Below are positions 43,284 to 52,088 of a DNA stretch of 64,000 bases, one piece after another. The stretch is from contig NZ_FOWR01000014.1 in assembly GCF_900115495.1 (NCBI RefSeq), positions 62,001 through 126,000 on the forward strand, given 5' to 3'. This DNA comes from Enterovibrio norvegicus DSM 15893. Its GTDB lineage: Bacteria > Pseudomonadota > Gammaproteobacteria > Enterobacterales > Vibrionaceae. The notes below the pieces were generated by a model. It was given only the letters and a program-made list of their open reading frames with translations, was not told the origin of the DNA and made no database searches. The position numbers were made by a program, and so were the translations under genes. How positions within the stretch are numbered: position 1 is the first letter of the stretch; each line of letters starts with the position of its first letter.

Positions 43284-44566
43284 GACGCGCTCCTTAATGG
43301 AACGGATAATTCATTAATGCCACTCACCACGTCTAGCGCGCTTCTTACACCGTCTTCATGGAATCCGTTGTACCAATACGCACCACAGAACCAAGTGCGA
43401 TCAATTCCGTTTACCAAATGACGTTCTTTTTGTGCGTCGATGCACTTTTGGTCGAAAACAGGGTGCGCATAAACAAACTCACGAAGCACTTTTTCGGGCG
43501 CGATGTGGTCAGTTTGGTTGAGCGTGACACAGAAAGTCTCTGGCGCTTCAATCCCTTGCAGGATGTTCATGTCATACGTCAGTGCCGTGGGTCTTTCTTC
43601 GCGTCCATCACTCGCGCCCAAGTGATAGTTCCAGCTTGCCCATGCCGCTTTTCGGCGTGGAAGCAGTGATTCGTCGGTATGGAGAACCACGTCGTTATTC
43701 TGATAATCAATGGCGCCAAGAATGGTTGATTCATCGTTGGATGGGTCTGCCATCATTTTGAGTGCTTGATCGCTGTGACAAGCGAAAATCACGTGATCAA
43801 ACCGCTCAACGACTCGAGACGTTTCAATGATCACGTCATGTGATGTACGTTCAACGCGGTGTACTGGCGTGTTAAGGCGGATTGAGGATTCAAACGCTGG
43901 CACCATTTTCCTCACGTATTCACGAGACCCACCAGGGATCACGTACCACTGCGGACGGTTGGTCACATCCAGCAAACCGTGGTTTTGGAAGAAACGCAGA
44001 AAGAACTTGAGCGGGAAAGCACGCATATCTGACAAGGTAGAAGACCAAATGGCCGCCCCCATTGGCAGAATGTAGTTCTGACAGAAGTACTCGCTGAATT
44101 TGCGCTGCTCGAGAAAATCACCCAGTGTTTGTTCAATCAATGGGTCGCCGTGGGTCGCGATGGCGTGTGATTCTCTGGCCTCTTTGTTAAAGCGCAGGAT
44201 CTCACGAATGAATTGGTAGAATTTCGGATTAAACAAATTACGCTTTTGAGCAAACAAAGAAGAAACGCTGTGGCCGTTATATTCAAGACCGTTATCTTCG
44301 TTACGAACGCTAAAGCTCATCTCCGACTCTTGCCCTGTGATGCCAATGTCTGCCATCAATTTCTGAAAGTTTGGATACGTGCGATCGTTAAACACGATAA
44401 ATCCGGTGTCGATGGCGTATTTGCCGCTATCGACTTCAACGTCGACCGTCGCCGTGTGGCCACCAATGTAATCGTTGGCTTCAAACAACGTGATGTCATG
44501 ATCTTTATGTAGATAATGCGCACAGGTAAGGCCAGAGATACCTGAGCCGATGATTGCAATTTTCAT
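43280..44566 (-). CDS. FAD-dependent amine-oxidase-like oxidoreductase
   Basis: The 428-residue protein has an N-terminal dinucleotide fold (MKIAIIGSGISGLTCAHYL; ANDYIGGHTATVDVE) and a C-terminal flavin-contact segment (RTWFCGAYWYNGFHEDGVRSALDV). It belongs to the group paired with DUF1365 and Cfa, thought to oxidise lipid-linked substrates in furan or unusual fatty-acid synthesis. Start and stop overlap neighbours by 4 bases on both sides. Confidence 0.92.
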   Translation of the reverse strand: MKIAIIGSGISGLTCAHYLHKDHDITLFEANDYIGGHTATVDVEVDSGKYAIDTGFIVFNDRTYPNFQKLMADIGITGQESEMSFSVRNEDNGLEYNGHSVSSLFAQKRNLFNPKFYQFIREILRFNKEARESHAIATHGDPLIEQTLGDFLEQRKFSEYFCQNYILPMGAAIWSSTLSDMRAFPLKFFLRFFQNHGLLDVTNRPQWYVIPGGSREYVRKMVPAFESSIRLNTPVHRVERTSHDVIIETSRVVERFDHVIFACHSDQALKMMADPSNDESTILGAIDYQNNDVVLHTDESLLPRRKAAWASWNYHLGASDGREERPTALTYDMNILQGIEAPETFCVTLNQTDHIAPEKVLREFVYAHPVFDQKCIDAQKERHLVNGIDRTWFCGAYWYNGFHEDGVRSALDVVSGINELSVPLRSAS

Positions 44567-45294
44567 TGGGCATTCCTTGTTATTTTTTTAACGAGCGCAA
44601 ACTGACATGCCATTGGCAACGTGGCTAAAAATTTGAGGATATAGCTGAATTTTTTCGGGAAATGCACTTCGGCTTTTTTCTTCTCTAAGCCTTGGCGTAT
44701 TGCTAACGATGCTTCTTCAGGAGAAACCATCAGGGGCATCGCAAAATCGTTTTTATCCGTGAGAGGTGTTTTGACAAACCCCGGCGAAACAAGTGACACC
44801 GTCACCCCTTTAGCGTCTAAGTCCACGGAAAGCGAGCGAGAAAGATAAGACACCGCGGCCTTCGACGCTCCATAAGCTTCTGCGCGAGGCAAACCCAAAT
44901 AAGCGGCGGTAGACCCCATCAGTGCAAGGTGCGTCCCTGGAGTAAACGTGTCTTGCAAGGCTTCAATGCAATTCAAAATACCAAACACATTGATGTCGAA
45001 GACACGTCGAAACAAGGTCACGTCAATGCGTCCGTCTTCGATGTATTCGCACGTGCCAGCATTCAAGATGATTAAGTCGAAACGCACGTCTTGAGATGCC
45101 AAAGCACGCTTAGTGTCATCCAAATCCGTGGCATCAAAGCGAAATGAAGTGACATTGTCACGCTCTTGGGCGAGCGCATCGATGTGCTGTGTATTGCGGC
45201 CACAGCCCACAACGTTCCAGCCATTATCTGCATAGTCTTTTGCCAATTGAAGGCCGATGCCCGATGATGCGCCAGTGATTAATACACGTTTCAT
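44563..45294 (-). CDS. short-chain dehydrogenase/reductase
   Basis: The 243-residue classical SDR has the NAD(P) motif TGASSGIGLQLAKDYA, the NAG motif (LILNAGTCEY) and the catalytic YGASKAAV (YxxxK). It probably acts on a keto or hydroxy group in the lipid pathway of this operon. Two exact matS sites (44793 and 45149) lie within the gene. It overlaps both neighbours by 4 bases. Confidence 0.92.
   Translation of the reverse strand: MKRVLITGASSGIGLQLAKDYADNGWNVVGCGRNTQHIDALAQERDNVTSFRFDATDLDDTKRALASQDVRFDLIILNAGTCEYIEDGRIDVTLFRRVFDINVFGILNCIEALQDTFTPGTHLALMGSTAAYLGLPRAEAYGASKAAVSYLSRSLSVDLDAKGVTVSLVSPGFVKTPLTDKNDFAMPLMVSPEEASLAIRQGLEKKKAEVHFPKKFSYILKFLATLPMACQFALVKKITRNAQ
44793..44805. other. 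matS: matS (MatP binding site)
   Basis: GTGACACCGTCAC matches GTGACRNYGTCAC exactly; it is inside the SDR gene. Confidence 0.85.
45149..45161. other. matS: matS (MatP binding site)
   Basis: GTGACATTGTCAC matches GTGACRNYGTCAC exactly; it is inside the SDR gene, 356 bases from the previous site. Confidence 0.85.
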
Positions 45295-45758
45295 TGGCCC
45301 AACCTTTTTTTGATCATTTTGACCGCAGACCCTAACACTGGCAGCGCTTCATACAGCATTTCACCTAAGTCAAAAAAGTCGCGGTGCATCACCACGCGCC
45401 CTTCTTTTAATCCCAACTTGGTACACCCTTTAACGGCACGCTCTGCACCGCCTTCAAGCTTGGGGTGCGACAACGTCATGGTCCAACTGATAAAGGCAAT
45501 GTCGCCGTTGACAGCGTGATCATGAATCTCAAAGCGGCAATCCGTCACGTTGGTGTACATGGTGTCAAAGTACCTCGCGAGATTGTCATACCCTTCAATG
45601 CGGTGCGCAGGGTCTTCGAACACGACATCATGGCTGTAAATGGTGTCTAGCGTATCTAGGTTGTCTTTTCGAAGCGCCTGGTAAACGTGAATAAACCGTT
45701 CAAGCGTTGCCGCTTCTGATGAAGAAATATGGTCTGACGTTGCGGTGCTTTGCATCAT
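45291..45758 (-). CDS. NTF2-like (SnoaL-type) protein
   Basis: A 155-residue single NTF2-fold domain (RFIHVYQALRKDNLDTLDTIYSHDVVFEDPAHRIEGYDNLARYF in pattern; HRDFFDLGEMLYE). The cone-shaped fold binds hydrophobic ligands or catalyses isomerisation. It sits between photolyase and SDR with 4-base overlaps, so it is co-expressed with them. The specific role is unknown. Confidence 0.88.
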   Translation of the reverse strand: MMQSTATSDHISSSEAATLERFIHVYQALRKDNLDTLDTIYSHDVVFEDPAHRIEGYDNLARYFDTMYTNVTDCRFEIHDHAVNGDIAFISWTMTLSHPKLEGGAERAVKGCTKLGLKEGRVVMHRDFFDLGEMLYEALPVLGSAVKMIKKRLGQ

Positions 45759-47206
45759 GATTCAACCCTTTGTTTGGACTGTCCCGATTTCGCCGTTTCG
45801 AACATTTCTATCGCTTTCAGACGCGCAAGCTTATGGTCAACAATGGGTTTCACATATGACAACTCTATGCCATTTTTTTCAGCCCATTTATGCGGTTCAT
45901 GTATCGACTTATCAGGAACAGTTTCTAATTCTTTCAACCATCTACGGATGAATCTCGCATTAGGATCAAATTTCTTTCCCTGCGTGGTTGGGTTAAACAC
46001 TCTGAAATAAGGTTGGGCATCGGTGCCCACTGATGCAGACCACTGCCAGCCGCCATTATTGGCAGCAAAATCGCCATCAATGAGTTTCCAATTGAAGTAA
46101 CGTTCTCCCCATCGCCAATCGATGTGTAAGTCTTTCACTAGGAAACTTGCAACAATCATTCGCAGGCGGTTGTGCATCCAGCCTGTTTCATTCAACTGGC
46201 GCATGGCCGCATCAACGATGGGGTAACCCGTTTTCCCCTGCTTCCAACGTTCAAACAGCAGTTCGTCTTGGTTCCACTCAATGTTATCTGTCCATTCGAG
46301 GAAGGCTTTTCCTCGACTGATTGAAGGATACGTTGCCGTGATGTGTTGATAGAATTCACGCCATACGATTTCAGACAACCAAACGTTCGCACCACTCGTG
46401 CCCTTTTCTAAGCAATCTTTCGCTTCCAGCATCAAACGCGCGATGCATTGTCTCGGTGACACCGCTCCAATCGCGAGGTAAGGCGACAATTGGCTGGTGG
46501 CAGGAATGGCGGGGAAATCGCGTAAGTTTTCATACTGCTCAACACGATAACGGCAAAAATCACGCATACGTTGAATAATGGCACTGTCATCAACAGGCCA
46601 ACTCACAGAGTCATCTTGGCGATAGTGCAGTTCTATGTCGCCTTGTCCTCTAAGCATGCCTGAGGTAATGGAAGACGCTTGCACAGGTTCAGGTGATGGC
46701 AAAGGCGACACGCCATGTAAGGCAAGTTTCGCTAACCACGTTTTCTTAAACGGCGTGAATACGCGATACATTGATCCTGAGCCGTTCATTATTGAGCCTG
46801 GCGCAAACACACATTTGTAATCAAATGCATGGAAGCATGTCCCTGTAAGGCTTAACAATCCTGCAATGGCGTTGTCGCGACTAATTTCATCGATCTCATG
46901 GTCGCGTGTACAAAATACGTCCGAGACTTGATATTGCTGACAGAGCTGTGCAATCAAAGGATTGATATCGCTATAGTAATCCGCACAACGCACCATCAAT
47001 GGAATGTTCAATGCCTCAAGCTCCGTGCGTAACACTTGCAGACGGCGACGAATCAAATCAGCCTGAATGGGAGCGCTGCAGTACTTCTCCCACTGCAAAG
47101 GCGTTTCGTAGTACACCGCAATAACAGGCTCTCCTGACTTACAAGCTTCCGTAAGTGCAAGATTGTCCTTTACGCGTAGATCTCGCCTAAACCAAACCAA
47201 TTTCAT
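45755..47206 (-). CDS. phrB: deoxyribodipyrimidine photolyase (class I CPD photolyase)
   Basis: The 483-residue flavoprotein has an N-terminal antenna domain (LVWFRRDLRVKDNLAL) and a C-terminal FAD domain with WLSEIVWREFYQHI, GYPIVDAAMRQLNETGWMHNR and WQWSASVGTDAQPYFRVFNP. These carry the FAD contacts and the electron-transfer tryptophans. It repairs UV-induced pyrimidine dimers using blue light. It is coupled by 4-base overlaps to the MerR regulator before it and the NTF2-like gene after it. Confidence 0.95.
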   Translation of the reverse strand: MKLVWFRRDLRVKDNLALTEACKSGEPVIAVYYETPLQWEKYCSAPIQADLIRRRLQVLRTELEALNIPLMVRCADYYSDINPLIAQLCQQYQVSDVFCTRDHEIDEISRDNAIAGLLSLTGTCFHAFDYKCVFAPGSIMNGSGSMYRVFTPFKKTWLAKLALHGVSPLPSPEPVQASSITSGMLRGQGDIELHYRQDDSVSWPVDDSAIIQRMRDFCRYRVEQYENLRDFPAIPATSQLSPYLAIGAVSPRQCIARLMLEAKDCLEKGTSGANVWLSEIVWREFYQHITATYPSISRGKAFLEWTDNIEWNQDELLFERWKQGKTGYPIVDAAMRQLNETGWMHNRLRMIVASFLVKDLHIDWRWGERYFNWKLIDGDFAANNGGWQWSASVGTDAQPYFRVFNPTTQGKKFDPNARFIRRWLKELETVPDKSIHEPHKWAEKNGIELSYVKPIVDHKLARLKAIEMFETAKSGQSKQRVES

Positions 47207-48147
47207 TGAAATTGCTCCCTCTCGCTTTTCTCTTTCGTGGATGCTGATGAGTCTGACGTGACGTCTTTGCGCACAGCCTTATCGACATGTTGAGTGTTTA
47301 GATTAGTGAATAAGTCGGAATGAATGACACGGCATTTCCCCAACAAGGAAACAGACACTGCACCCGTATCAACAATGATGACTATATCCCGTTTCATGGA
47401 AGCAGAAAGCGCGTCCTCAGAAAAAATGAACAACTCCGTCACATTGCTAGACTTTATAGTTTTTACTAAGGAAAAAAGATTGGAATCAAGCCCCTCAATA
47501 ATAGTTACAGCGTAACCTTTTGCTTGATAATTGAGTGCCTGACCGTAGAACAGGTGCAGATCATTAAGAGATGTTGAAACAAGAACGCAACGTCTTTTAC
47601 TCGATGATTTTTGACCTAATTGAAAACAGCGCAACAGCTCATGACGCAACATGGTCAACCAAGTGCTCAAACAAAGGCCTATCACGTCAGATTTCTGTTC
47701 GGAAAAAAAATCCGTCAAAGGCCCGAATAAGTTTTTTTCCAACACCGAAATAGGATAATGCCGTGTCAGCTCAGACAACTGACGATTCACGCTCAGCACG
47801 TCAAAATCCATCACGGCTTTCTTAAGCTTGTCTGCTTCCCTCGCGATTTCAGCATTAGGCGACGTTTTCGGCGTGAATGTTTCATCATTCAATAGCGCTT
47901 TTACTTGCCCCACCGGAACACCACGATCGAGCCATTTAAGAATGTTCTCAATGACTGCCACATCTTGCCTCGTGTACATGCGATGACCCTTGGGCGTCCT
48001 CTGAGGCTTTAGTAAACCATAGCGACGCTGCCAAGCTCTTAGCGTGACGGTATTAACGCCCGTTAGCTCAGAGACTTCTCCGATTGAGAGCAGCGCCTTT
48101 TCATCCGAAAGGGTATTCTCTGTTGAATGGTCATTTTTCGCTATCAT
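47203..48147 (-). CDS. MerR-family regulator, LitR/CarH/PplR-like
   Basis: The 314-residue protein has an N-terminal MerR winged helix (SIGEVSELTGVNTVTLRAWQRRYGLLKPQRT, split about residues 21-50) and a C-terminal region with the layout of B12-dependent light sensors: a helical bundle with W163 and H169, then a Rossmann-like half. The usual cobalamin motif (E/DxHxxG) is altered to D196-L-H198-L-F-Y-G202, with one extra residue, so B12 binding is uncertain. It lies within the photolyase operon and probably represses it through the TGTACA sites upstream. Confidence 0.85.
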   Translation of the reverse strand: MIAKNDHSTENTLSDEKALLSIGEVSELTGVNTVTLRAWQRRYGLLKPQRTPKGHRMYTRQDVAVIENILKWLDRGVPVGQVKALLNDETFTPKTSPNAEIAREADKLKKAVMDFDVLSVNRQLSELTRHYPISVLEKNLFGPLTDFFSEQKSDVIGLCLSTWLTMLRHELLRCFQLGQKSSSKRRCVLVSTSLNDLHLFYGQALNYQAKGYAVTIIEGLDSNLFSLVKTIKSSNVTELFIFSEDALSASMKRDIVIIVDTGAVSVSLLGKCRVIHSDLFTNLNTQHVDKAVRKDVTSDSSASTKEKSEREQFQ

Positions 48148-48157
48148 TACGCTACCC

Positions 48158-49114
48158 TCAAAGTCCGTAGCGTAGTCGTAAACTGTTTGGATACGGGTTG
48201 AGATAGCTTTGCTGCGACAAATACGCGTCTGGGTGCATTTGTAAGTGGTGATTGATCAGCGTGAGTGGCGCGAGTAACGGCATTTCGCCCTTACGATAAG
48301 CAAGGATCAGGTTAGAAAGCTCTGCTTTGGCCGTTTTGTCCAAATCACGCTTGAAATAGCCTTGAAGGTGCATCAACACATTGGTGTTGTTCTTTTTACT
48401 GGCACAGTGGGCAATGGCTTTCATGAAGCGCGTGCGGTATTCGGTGAAGAACTCATCAATGTCGTAGTCAGCAATGTTGGCAACATACTTGCCGAGGGAT
48501 TTGTATTCTACTGGGCGATGCGCCATCAACACCAATTTATAGCGTGAGTGAAACTCTACAATCGCGCGGCGTGTAACGCCCTCTGCCATTGAATCGTGTA
48601 AATCTTTCAGCGCAAAAACGCGGAACACAAAATTTTCTCGTAGCACGGGGTCATTCAAACGACCATCTTCTTCTACAGGCAACCAAGGCATACGTTCCAT
48701 CAATTGCTTGGTATACAGCCCTACACCGCTTTTCTCAGACGCTGCATTGCCGCTTTCTTTGTATACCTTTACGCGTTCCATGCCGCATGTCGGCGATTTT
48801 GCGCACACGACATAGCCACATAAATCCATACCTGCCAGCTGCTCCGTCTTTTTGCGACTGAACGCTTCCATCTTTTCAGTGTGGTCAGCAGTGCTGTCTT
48901 TGGTTTCTACCAAGCGAATGCCAATTTCATCTTTGTCCAACAAACGAATGGTTGGGCGTGGAATTGACATGCCAATAGCAACTTCAGGGCAGACGGGCAC
49001 GAACTCAACATACGGCAACAATTCTTTCGCCACAAAGTGGCTGCGCTTATGGCCACTATCAAATCGGACGTTCTCTCCGATAACACACGCGCTTACCCCT
49101 AACTTAATGCTCAT
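48158..49114 (-). CDS. DUF523/DUF1722 (YbgA-like) protein
   Basis: The 318-residue protein has an N-terminal DUF523 domain (LGVSACVIGENVRFDSGHKRS; VCPEVAIGM; AKSPTCG) with conserved cysteines and a C-terminal DUF1722/YbgA domain (about 195-310; FHSRYKLVLMAHRPVEYKSLGKYVA). The fusion is widespread next to photolyase genes; a role in photolyase cofactor or DNA repair has been suggested but is not settled. The ATG at 49114 follows AGGAGAT. It is the first gene of the operon, directly behind two TGTACA-N12-TGTACA operators. Confidence 0.92.
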   Translation of the reverse strand: MSIKLGVSACVIGENVRFDSGHKRSHFVAKELLPYVEFVPVCPEVAIGMSIPRPTIRLLDKDEIGIRLVETKDSTADHTEKMEAFSRKKTEQLAGMDLCGYVVCAKSPTCGMERVKVYKESGNAASEKSGVGLYTKQLMERMPWLPVEEDGRLNDPVLRENFVFRVFALKDLHDSMAEGVTRRAIVEFHSRYKLVLMAHRPVEYKSLGKYVANIADYDIDEFFTEYRTRFMKAIAHCASKKNNTNVLMHLQGYFKRDLDKTAKAELSNLILAYRKGEMPLLAPLTLINHHLQMHPDAYLSQQSYLNPYPNSLRLRYGL

Positions 49115-49128
49115 CACACATCTCCTAT

Positions 49129-49152
49129 TGTACATGCTTTTATATTTGTACA
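49129..49152 (-). promoter_or_regulatory. LitR/PplR-type operator, proximal
   Basis: TGTACA at 49129-49134 and 49147-49152, separated by exactly 12 bases. This equals the T(G/A)TACA-N12-TGTACA consensus I recall for the PplR/LitR light-responsive MerR regulators of pseudomonads. It ends 14 bases upstream of the DUF523 start codon. Confidence 0.8.
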
Positions 49153-49178
49153 ACTTCGATAAGAAAAAAGATCACTCT

Positions 49179-49202
49179 TGTACAAAGTTTTTTATCTGTA
49201 CA
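49179..49202 (-). promoter_or_regulatory. LitR/PplR-type operator, distal
   Basis: A second perfect TGTACA-N12-TGTACA (49179-49184 and 49197-49202), 50 bases from the first. Two copies ahead of one operon suggest cooperative binding. Confidence 0.8.
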
Positions 49203-49218
49203 GTTTAGTAATAGCAAA

Positions 49219-49246
49219 ACGCCCCGACATTTTCATGTCGAGGCGT
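49219..49246 (-). terminator. terminator of the SbmA-like gene
   Basis: A long stem (ACGCCCCGACAT/ATGTCGAGGCGT, one mismatch) with a TTTC loop. On the minus strand it is followed by TTTTGC, 32 bases after the SbmA-like stop. Confidence 0.75.
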
Positions 49247-49277
49247 AACAGTTTTCTTACTAATTTTTAATGTGTTA

Positions 49278-50282
49278 CTAGTCAGTAGTGGCGGATTTCT
49301 CGGCTTCTATAGCAAGATCAATTTCTTGCTCAAAAGCTTTCAAGCGTTTGTGAATAGACATTAACTCAACAATTGTTTTCCAAGAGTTCACCAAGAATTG
49401 GAACGATTCTTCGACTTTGCCAAAGGCGCGAACGATTTGCTGAAGCACACCCAGCGTAATCACACCCGAAATGATGGTCGGGCCGAGTGCAATATAAGGA
49501 ACGATCACGGTGCCCTGTAGATAGGACCATTTTGCGATGTCGAAGTATAAATAGTGCTTATACAGGTTGAAGTAGTTTTTACGGACATTCGCAAACAGCT
49601 CTTTCAGTGTTTCAGGCTGAGCGCGACTTTCATAATCTTCTCCGTAAACCAACTCTTTGCGATAAGCCGCTTCGACTTTTTGATTTTTAAACTCAAGCCC
49701 TGGCAATTTAATACCGACAATGGCAAGTAACACGGTCCCGAACAGCGCCGAGATGATCGCAATGTAGACAAGAGAGTGCTCTACCGGTCCAATCCAAGGT
49801 AATTCAGTCACATTCTTACTGAGTTCCCAAAGTATTGGTAAGAAGGCCACCAGCGTCATCAATGAGCGCATAAAGGCCACACCCAAGGTTTCGACAATGC
49901 CAGCGAAACGCATCGTGTCTTCTTGAACACGCTGAGACGCACCTTCTATGTGACGAATTTTGCTCCAATGAGAGGTGTAGTAATCATTCATCGCGGTACG
50001 CCAGCGAAAGACATAGTGACGAATGAAAAAGTCGAGAACGACAGCAACGGTGATATAAATTGTCGCTATTTTCAGAAAGGTCAAACACGACGCGAGGTAT
50101 TCTTCGAATGTGACTGAGTTTGGCGTCGCAAGCGCCTGTTGAATCAAGTTATAAAAAGAACCAAACCATTCATTAATTTCTACATCCAGTTCTACTTTGT
50201 ACCAAGTCACGTACAAGATAAGCGCACTACCGAGGATGGACCAAAGAAACCATCGCTTATCCAGAAAGAAAGACTTAAACAT
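49278..50282 (-). CDS. SbmA/BacA-like peptide transporter, N-terminally shortened
   Basis: The 334-residue membrane protein is strongly similar to E. coli SbmA (406 aa) from the WSILGTALI segment on: [72 protein letters not shown]. It keeps the first six residues (MFKSFF) but lacks the following ~70 residues that hold SbmA's first two helices. SbmA/BacA takes up peptides such as microcins using the proton gradient; whether this short form transports is unknown. Monocistronic. Confidence 0.85.
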   Translation of the reverse strand: [334 protein letters not shown]

Positions 50283-50520
50283 TCACACATCCTTAATATT
50301 TTGTGTCATTCGCTCTTTGAGTCGTAAAACCACAAAGAGTTTATTCGCGCATTCCTAGTTGAACGATTTTCGACCGAACATATTTCAATTCTAGACGTAA
50401 TATTCGGGAATAACATCCAGTTAACAAATTGATCTTATTGATAAATGTATCAAATTAGAGGGTCATTGACGACTGTGTTTTCGAGGAAGAGTACGGCATA
50501 CGCGGAAATCAGAACGTAAA

Positions 50521-50554
50521 TATACCCAAACGACAGCAACGGCGTTTGGGTATA
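50521..50554 (-). terminator. terminator-like hairpin behind the EAL gene
   Basis: A perfect 12-bp stem (TATACCCAAACG/CGTTTGGGTATA) with a 10-base loop, 14 bases past the stop codon. The T-run is short. Confidence 0.7.
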
Positions 50555-50567
50555 GATCGAGTATTTG

Positions 50568-52088
50568 CTAAATGGCGATCTCGTTGTTCTCAGAAATATC
50601 TTGGCTCAGCACGAATTGCTTGAACGCATCGAACGGGATGGGATCAGCAAAGTAAGAGCCTTGAAGCATTTCAACACCGTTATTTATCAGGTGTACCGCC
50701 TGCGCTTTGGTCTCTATCCCTTCCGCAACGACATGCAGATTAGACTCTCTCGCAAACGCTAAGATTGATCCTAGAATGTTATTCTTAAACTCTGTCAGGC
50801 CAATGCCCGTGACAAACATGCGGTCGATCTTAATCGTATCAATGTTTAACGTATGGAGATATGAGAACGCCCCATAACCCGTGCCGCAATCATCCAGCTT
50901 GATCGAAATACCCTTGGCCGTTAACGCCTCGATGCAAATGGCTGCCTTTTTCAAATCACTGAACTTGGTGCGTTCCGTAATTTCTAGAGACAACACATGA
51001 GGATCAAGCCCCGCACATTCGATTTTGTTCAACAGTTTTTCTGCGGTATCCCACTTTTCTAGGTAGCTTGGCGATACATTGACACTGACAAAGAAGTCTT
51101 TTGGCAAGGACACCGTCATTATATCTGCCAGCACATTATCAATAAGCTGATCAGTGATTTTATCTATCGCACCGTTTTGCTCTGCAATAGGAATAAACGA
51201 ATCCGGTGGAATAAACTCACCACTGTCCGCAAGCCAACGCACCAACACCTCTGCGCCAACGACTTTATATTTGGCGCCTTCAGGCATCACTATGGGCTGA
51301 TAAAAAGGAACAAGCGCGTTTGACTCAATGGCCTCATTCAGCAGACCGCTCAACCCTTTACGATCCGACGTGTTTAATTCCACACCGACAGCGAGAAGTA
51401 CACCGAACAAAACCACGAGAATAGAAAAAAGATCAACCAAATCCCCCACTAAGAACTCGACACCACGCTGGTTGATGTAAAGCTTCACGCCCATGCCATT
51501 ATCAAGCGTGCCATTGAAGGCTTCTTTATAGGGCTCTTCAGTGCGCTCATACAGTTGTACGTCGCGCCCACTGACGTCTACCGTCATGAACAAGCAATTA
51601 TTGCAGTTAGTGAGGAAATTCCTAGGTTGTTGAAATGCAAAACGCAGCATGCCATCTTGGCTGCTGAATCGCATTTCTTCAAATTGATTGCCACTCAGAA
51701 TGAGCGAGACATTACCGAATTTGAGTTGATCGTGATCTGCGAACACCATTAACGGTCTGCCAGCATGGTCATTGTTATAAATTGAGCATGACTTTCCGTT
51801 TTTAAGGTGCAAATCGACATATTCAACGAAGATATTGCGCGCTTTTGCCTGACTCATAAGCTCGATGTCGCCATCATCACAGACAAACGACAATTGCTCT
51901 GACAGGCCCCTCATTTGTTCAAACCCTTGTCGATATAAGCCGGTATATAATTGAGAAAGGACAGCGACGTCTTCTCTAATTTTTTTCTTTACCAACCAAT
52001 CAGACACAGGTACTTGAGAAAAATAAGCAACTACTACAGCAACAACAAGAATAATTAGTGCTTTAAGGTGTTTCTTGAGCCAATCCAC
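50568..52088 (-). CDS. CSS-motif EAL-domain cyclic-di-GMP phosphodiesterase
   Basis: The 506-residue protein has two membrane helices (about 10-27 and 218-238) around a periplasmic CSS-like sensor domain with cysteines (FVCDDGD; KSCSIYN; NCNNC) that may sense redox state. The EAL domain (about 250-495) has E280-V-L in place of EAL, VNVSPSY, LEITERT, LDDCGTGYG, KIDRMF and VAEGIET. The metal-binding and catalytic acids are all present, so it is probably active. It hydrolyses c-di-GMP, favouring motility over biofilm. Confidence 0.9.
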   Translation of the reverse strand: MDWLKKHLKALIILVVAVVVAYFSQVPVSDWLVKKKIREDVAVLSQLYTGLYRQGFEQMRGLSEQLSFVCDDGDIELMSQAKARNIFVEYVDLHLKNGKSCSIYNNDHAGRPLMVFADHDQLKFGNVSLILSGNQFEEMRFSSQDGMLRFAFQQPRNFLTNCNNCLFMTVDVSGRDVQLYERTEEPYKEAFNGTLDNGMGVKLYINQRGVEFLVGDLVDLFSILVVLFGVLLAVGVELNTSDRKGLSGLLNEAIESNALVPFYQPIVMPEGAKYKVVGAEVLVRWLADSGEFIPPDSFIPIAEQNGAIDKITDQLIDNVLADIMTVSLPKDFFVSVNVSPSYLEKWDTAEKLLNKIECAGLDPHVLSLEITERTKFSDLKKAAICIEALTAKGISIKLDDCGTGYGAFSYLHTLNIDTIKIDRMFVTGIGLTEFKNNILGSILAFARESNLHVVAEGIETKAQAVHLINNGVEMLQGSYFADPIPFDAFKQFVLSQDISENNEIAI

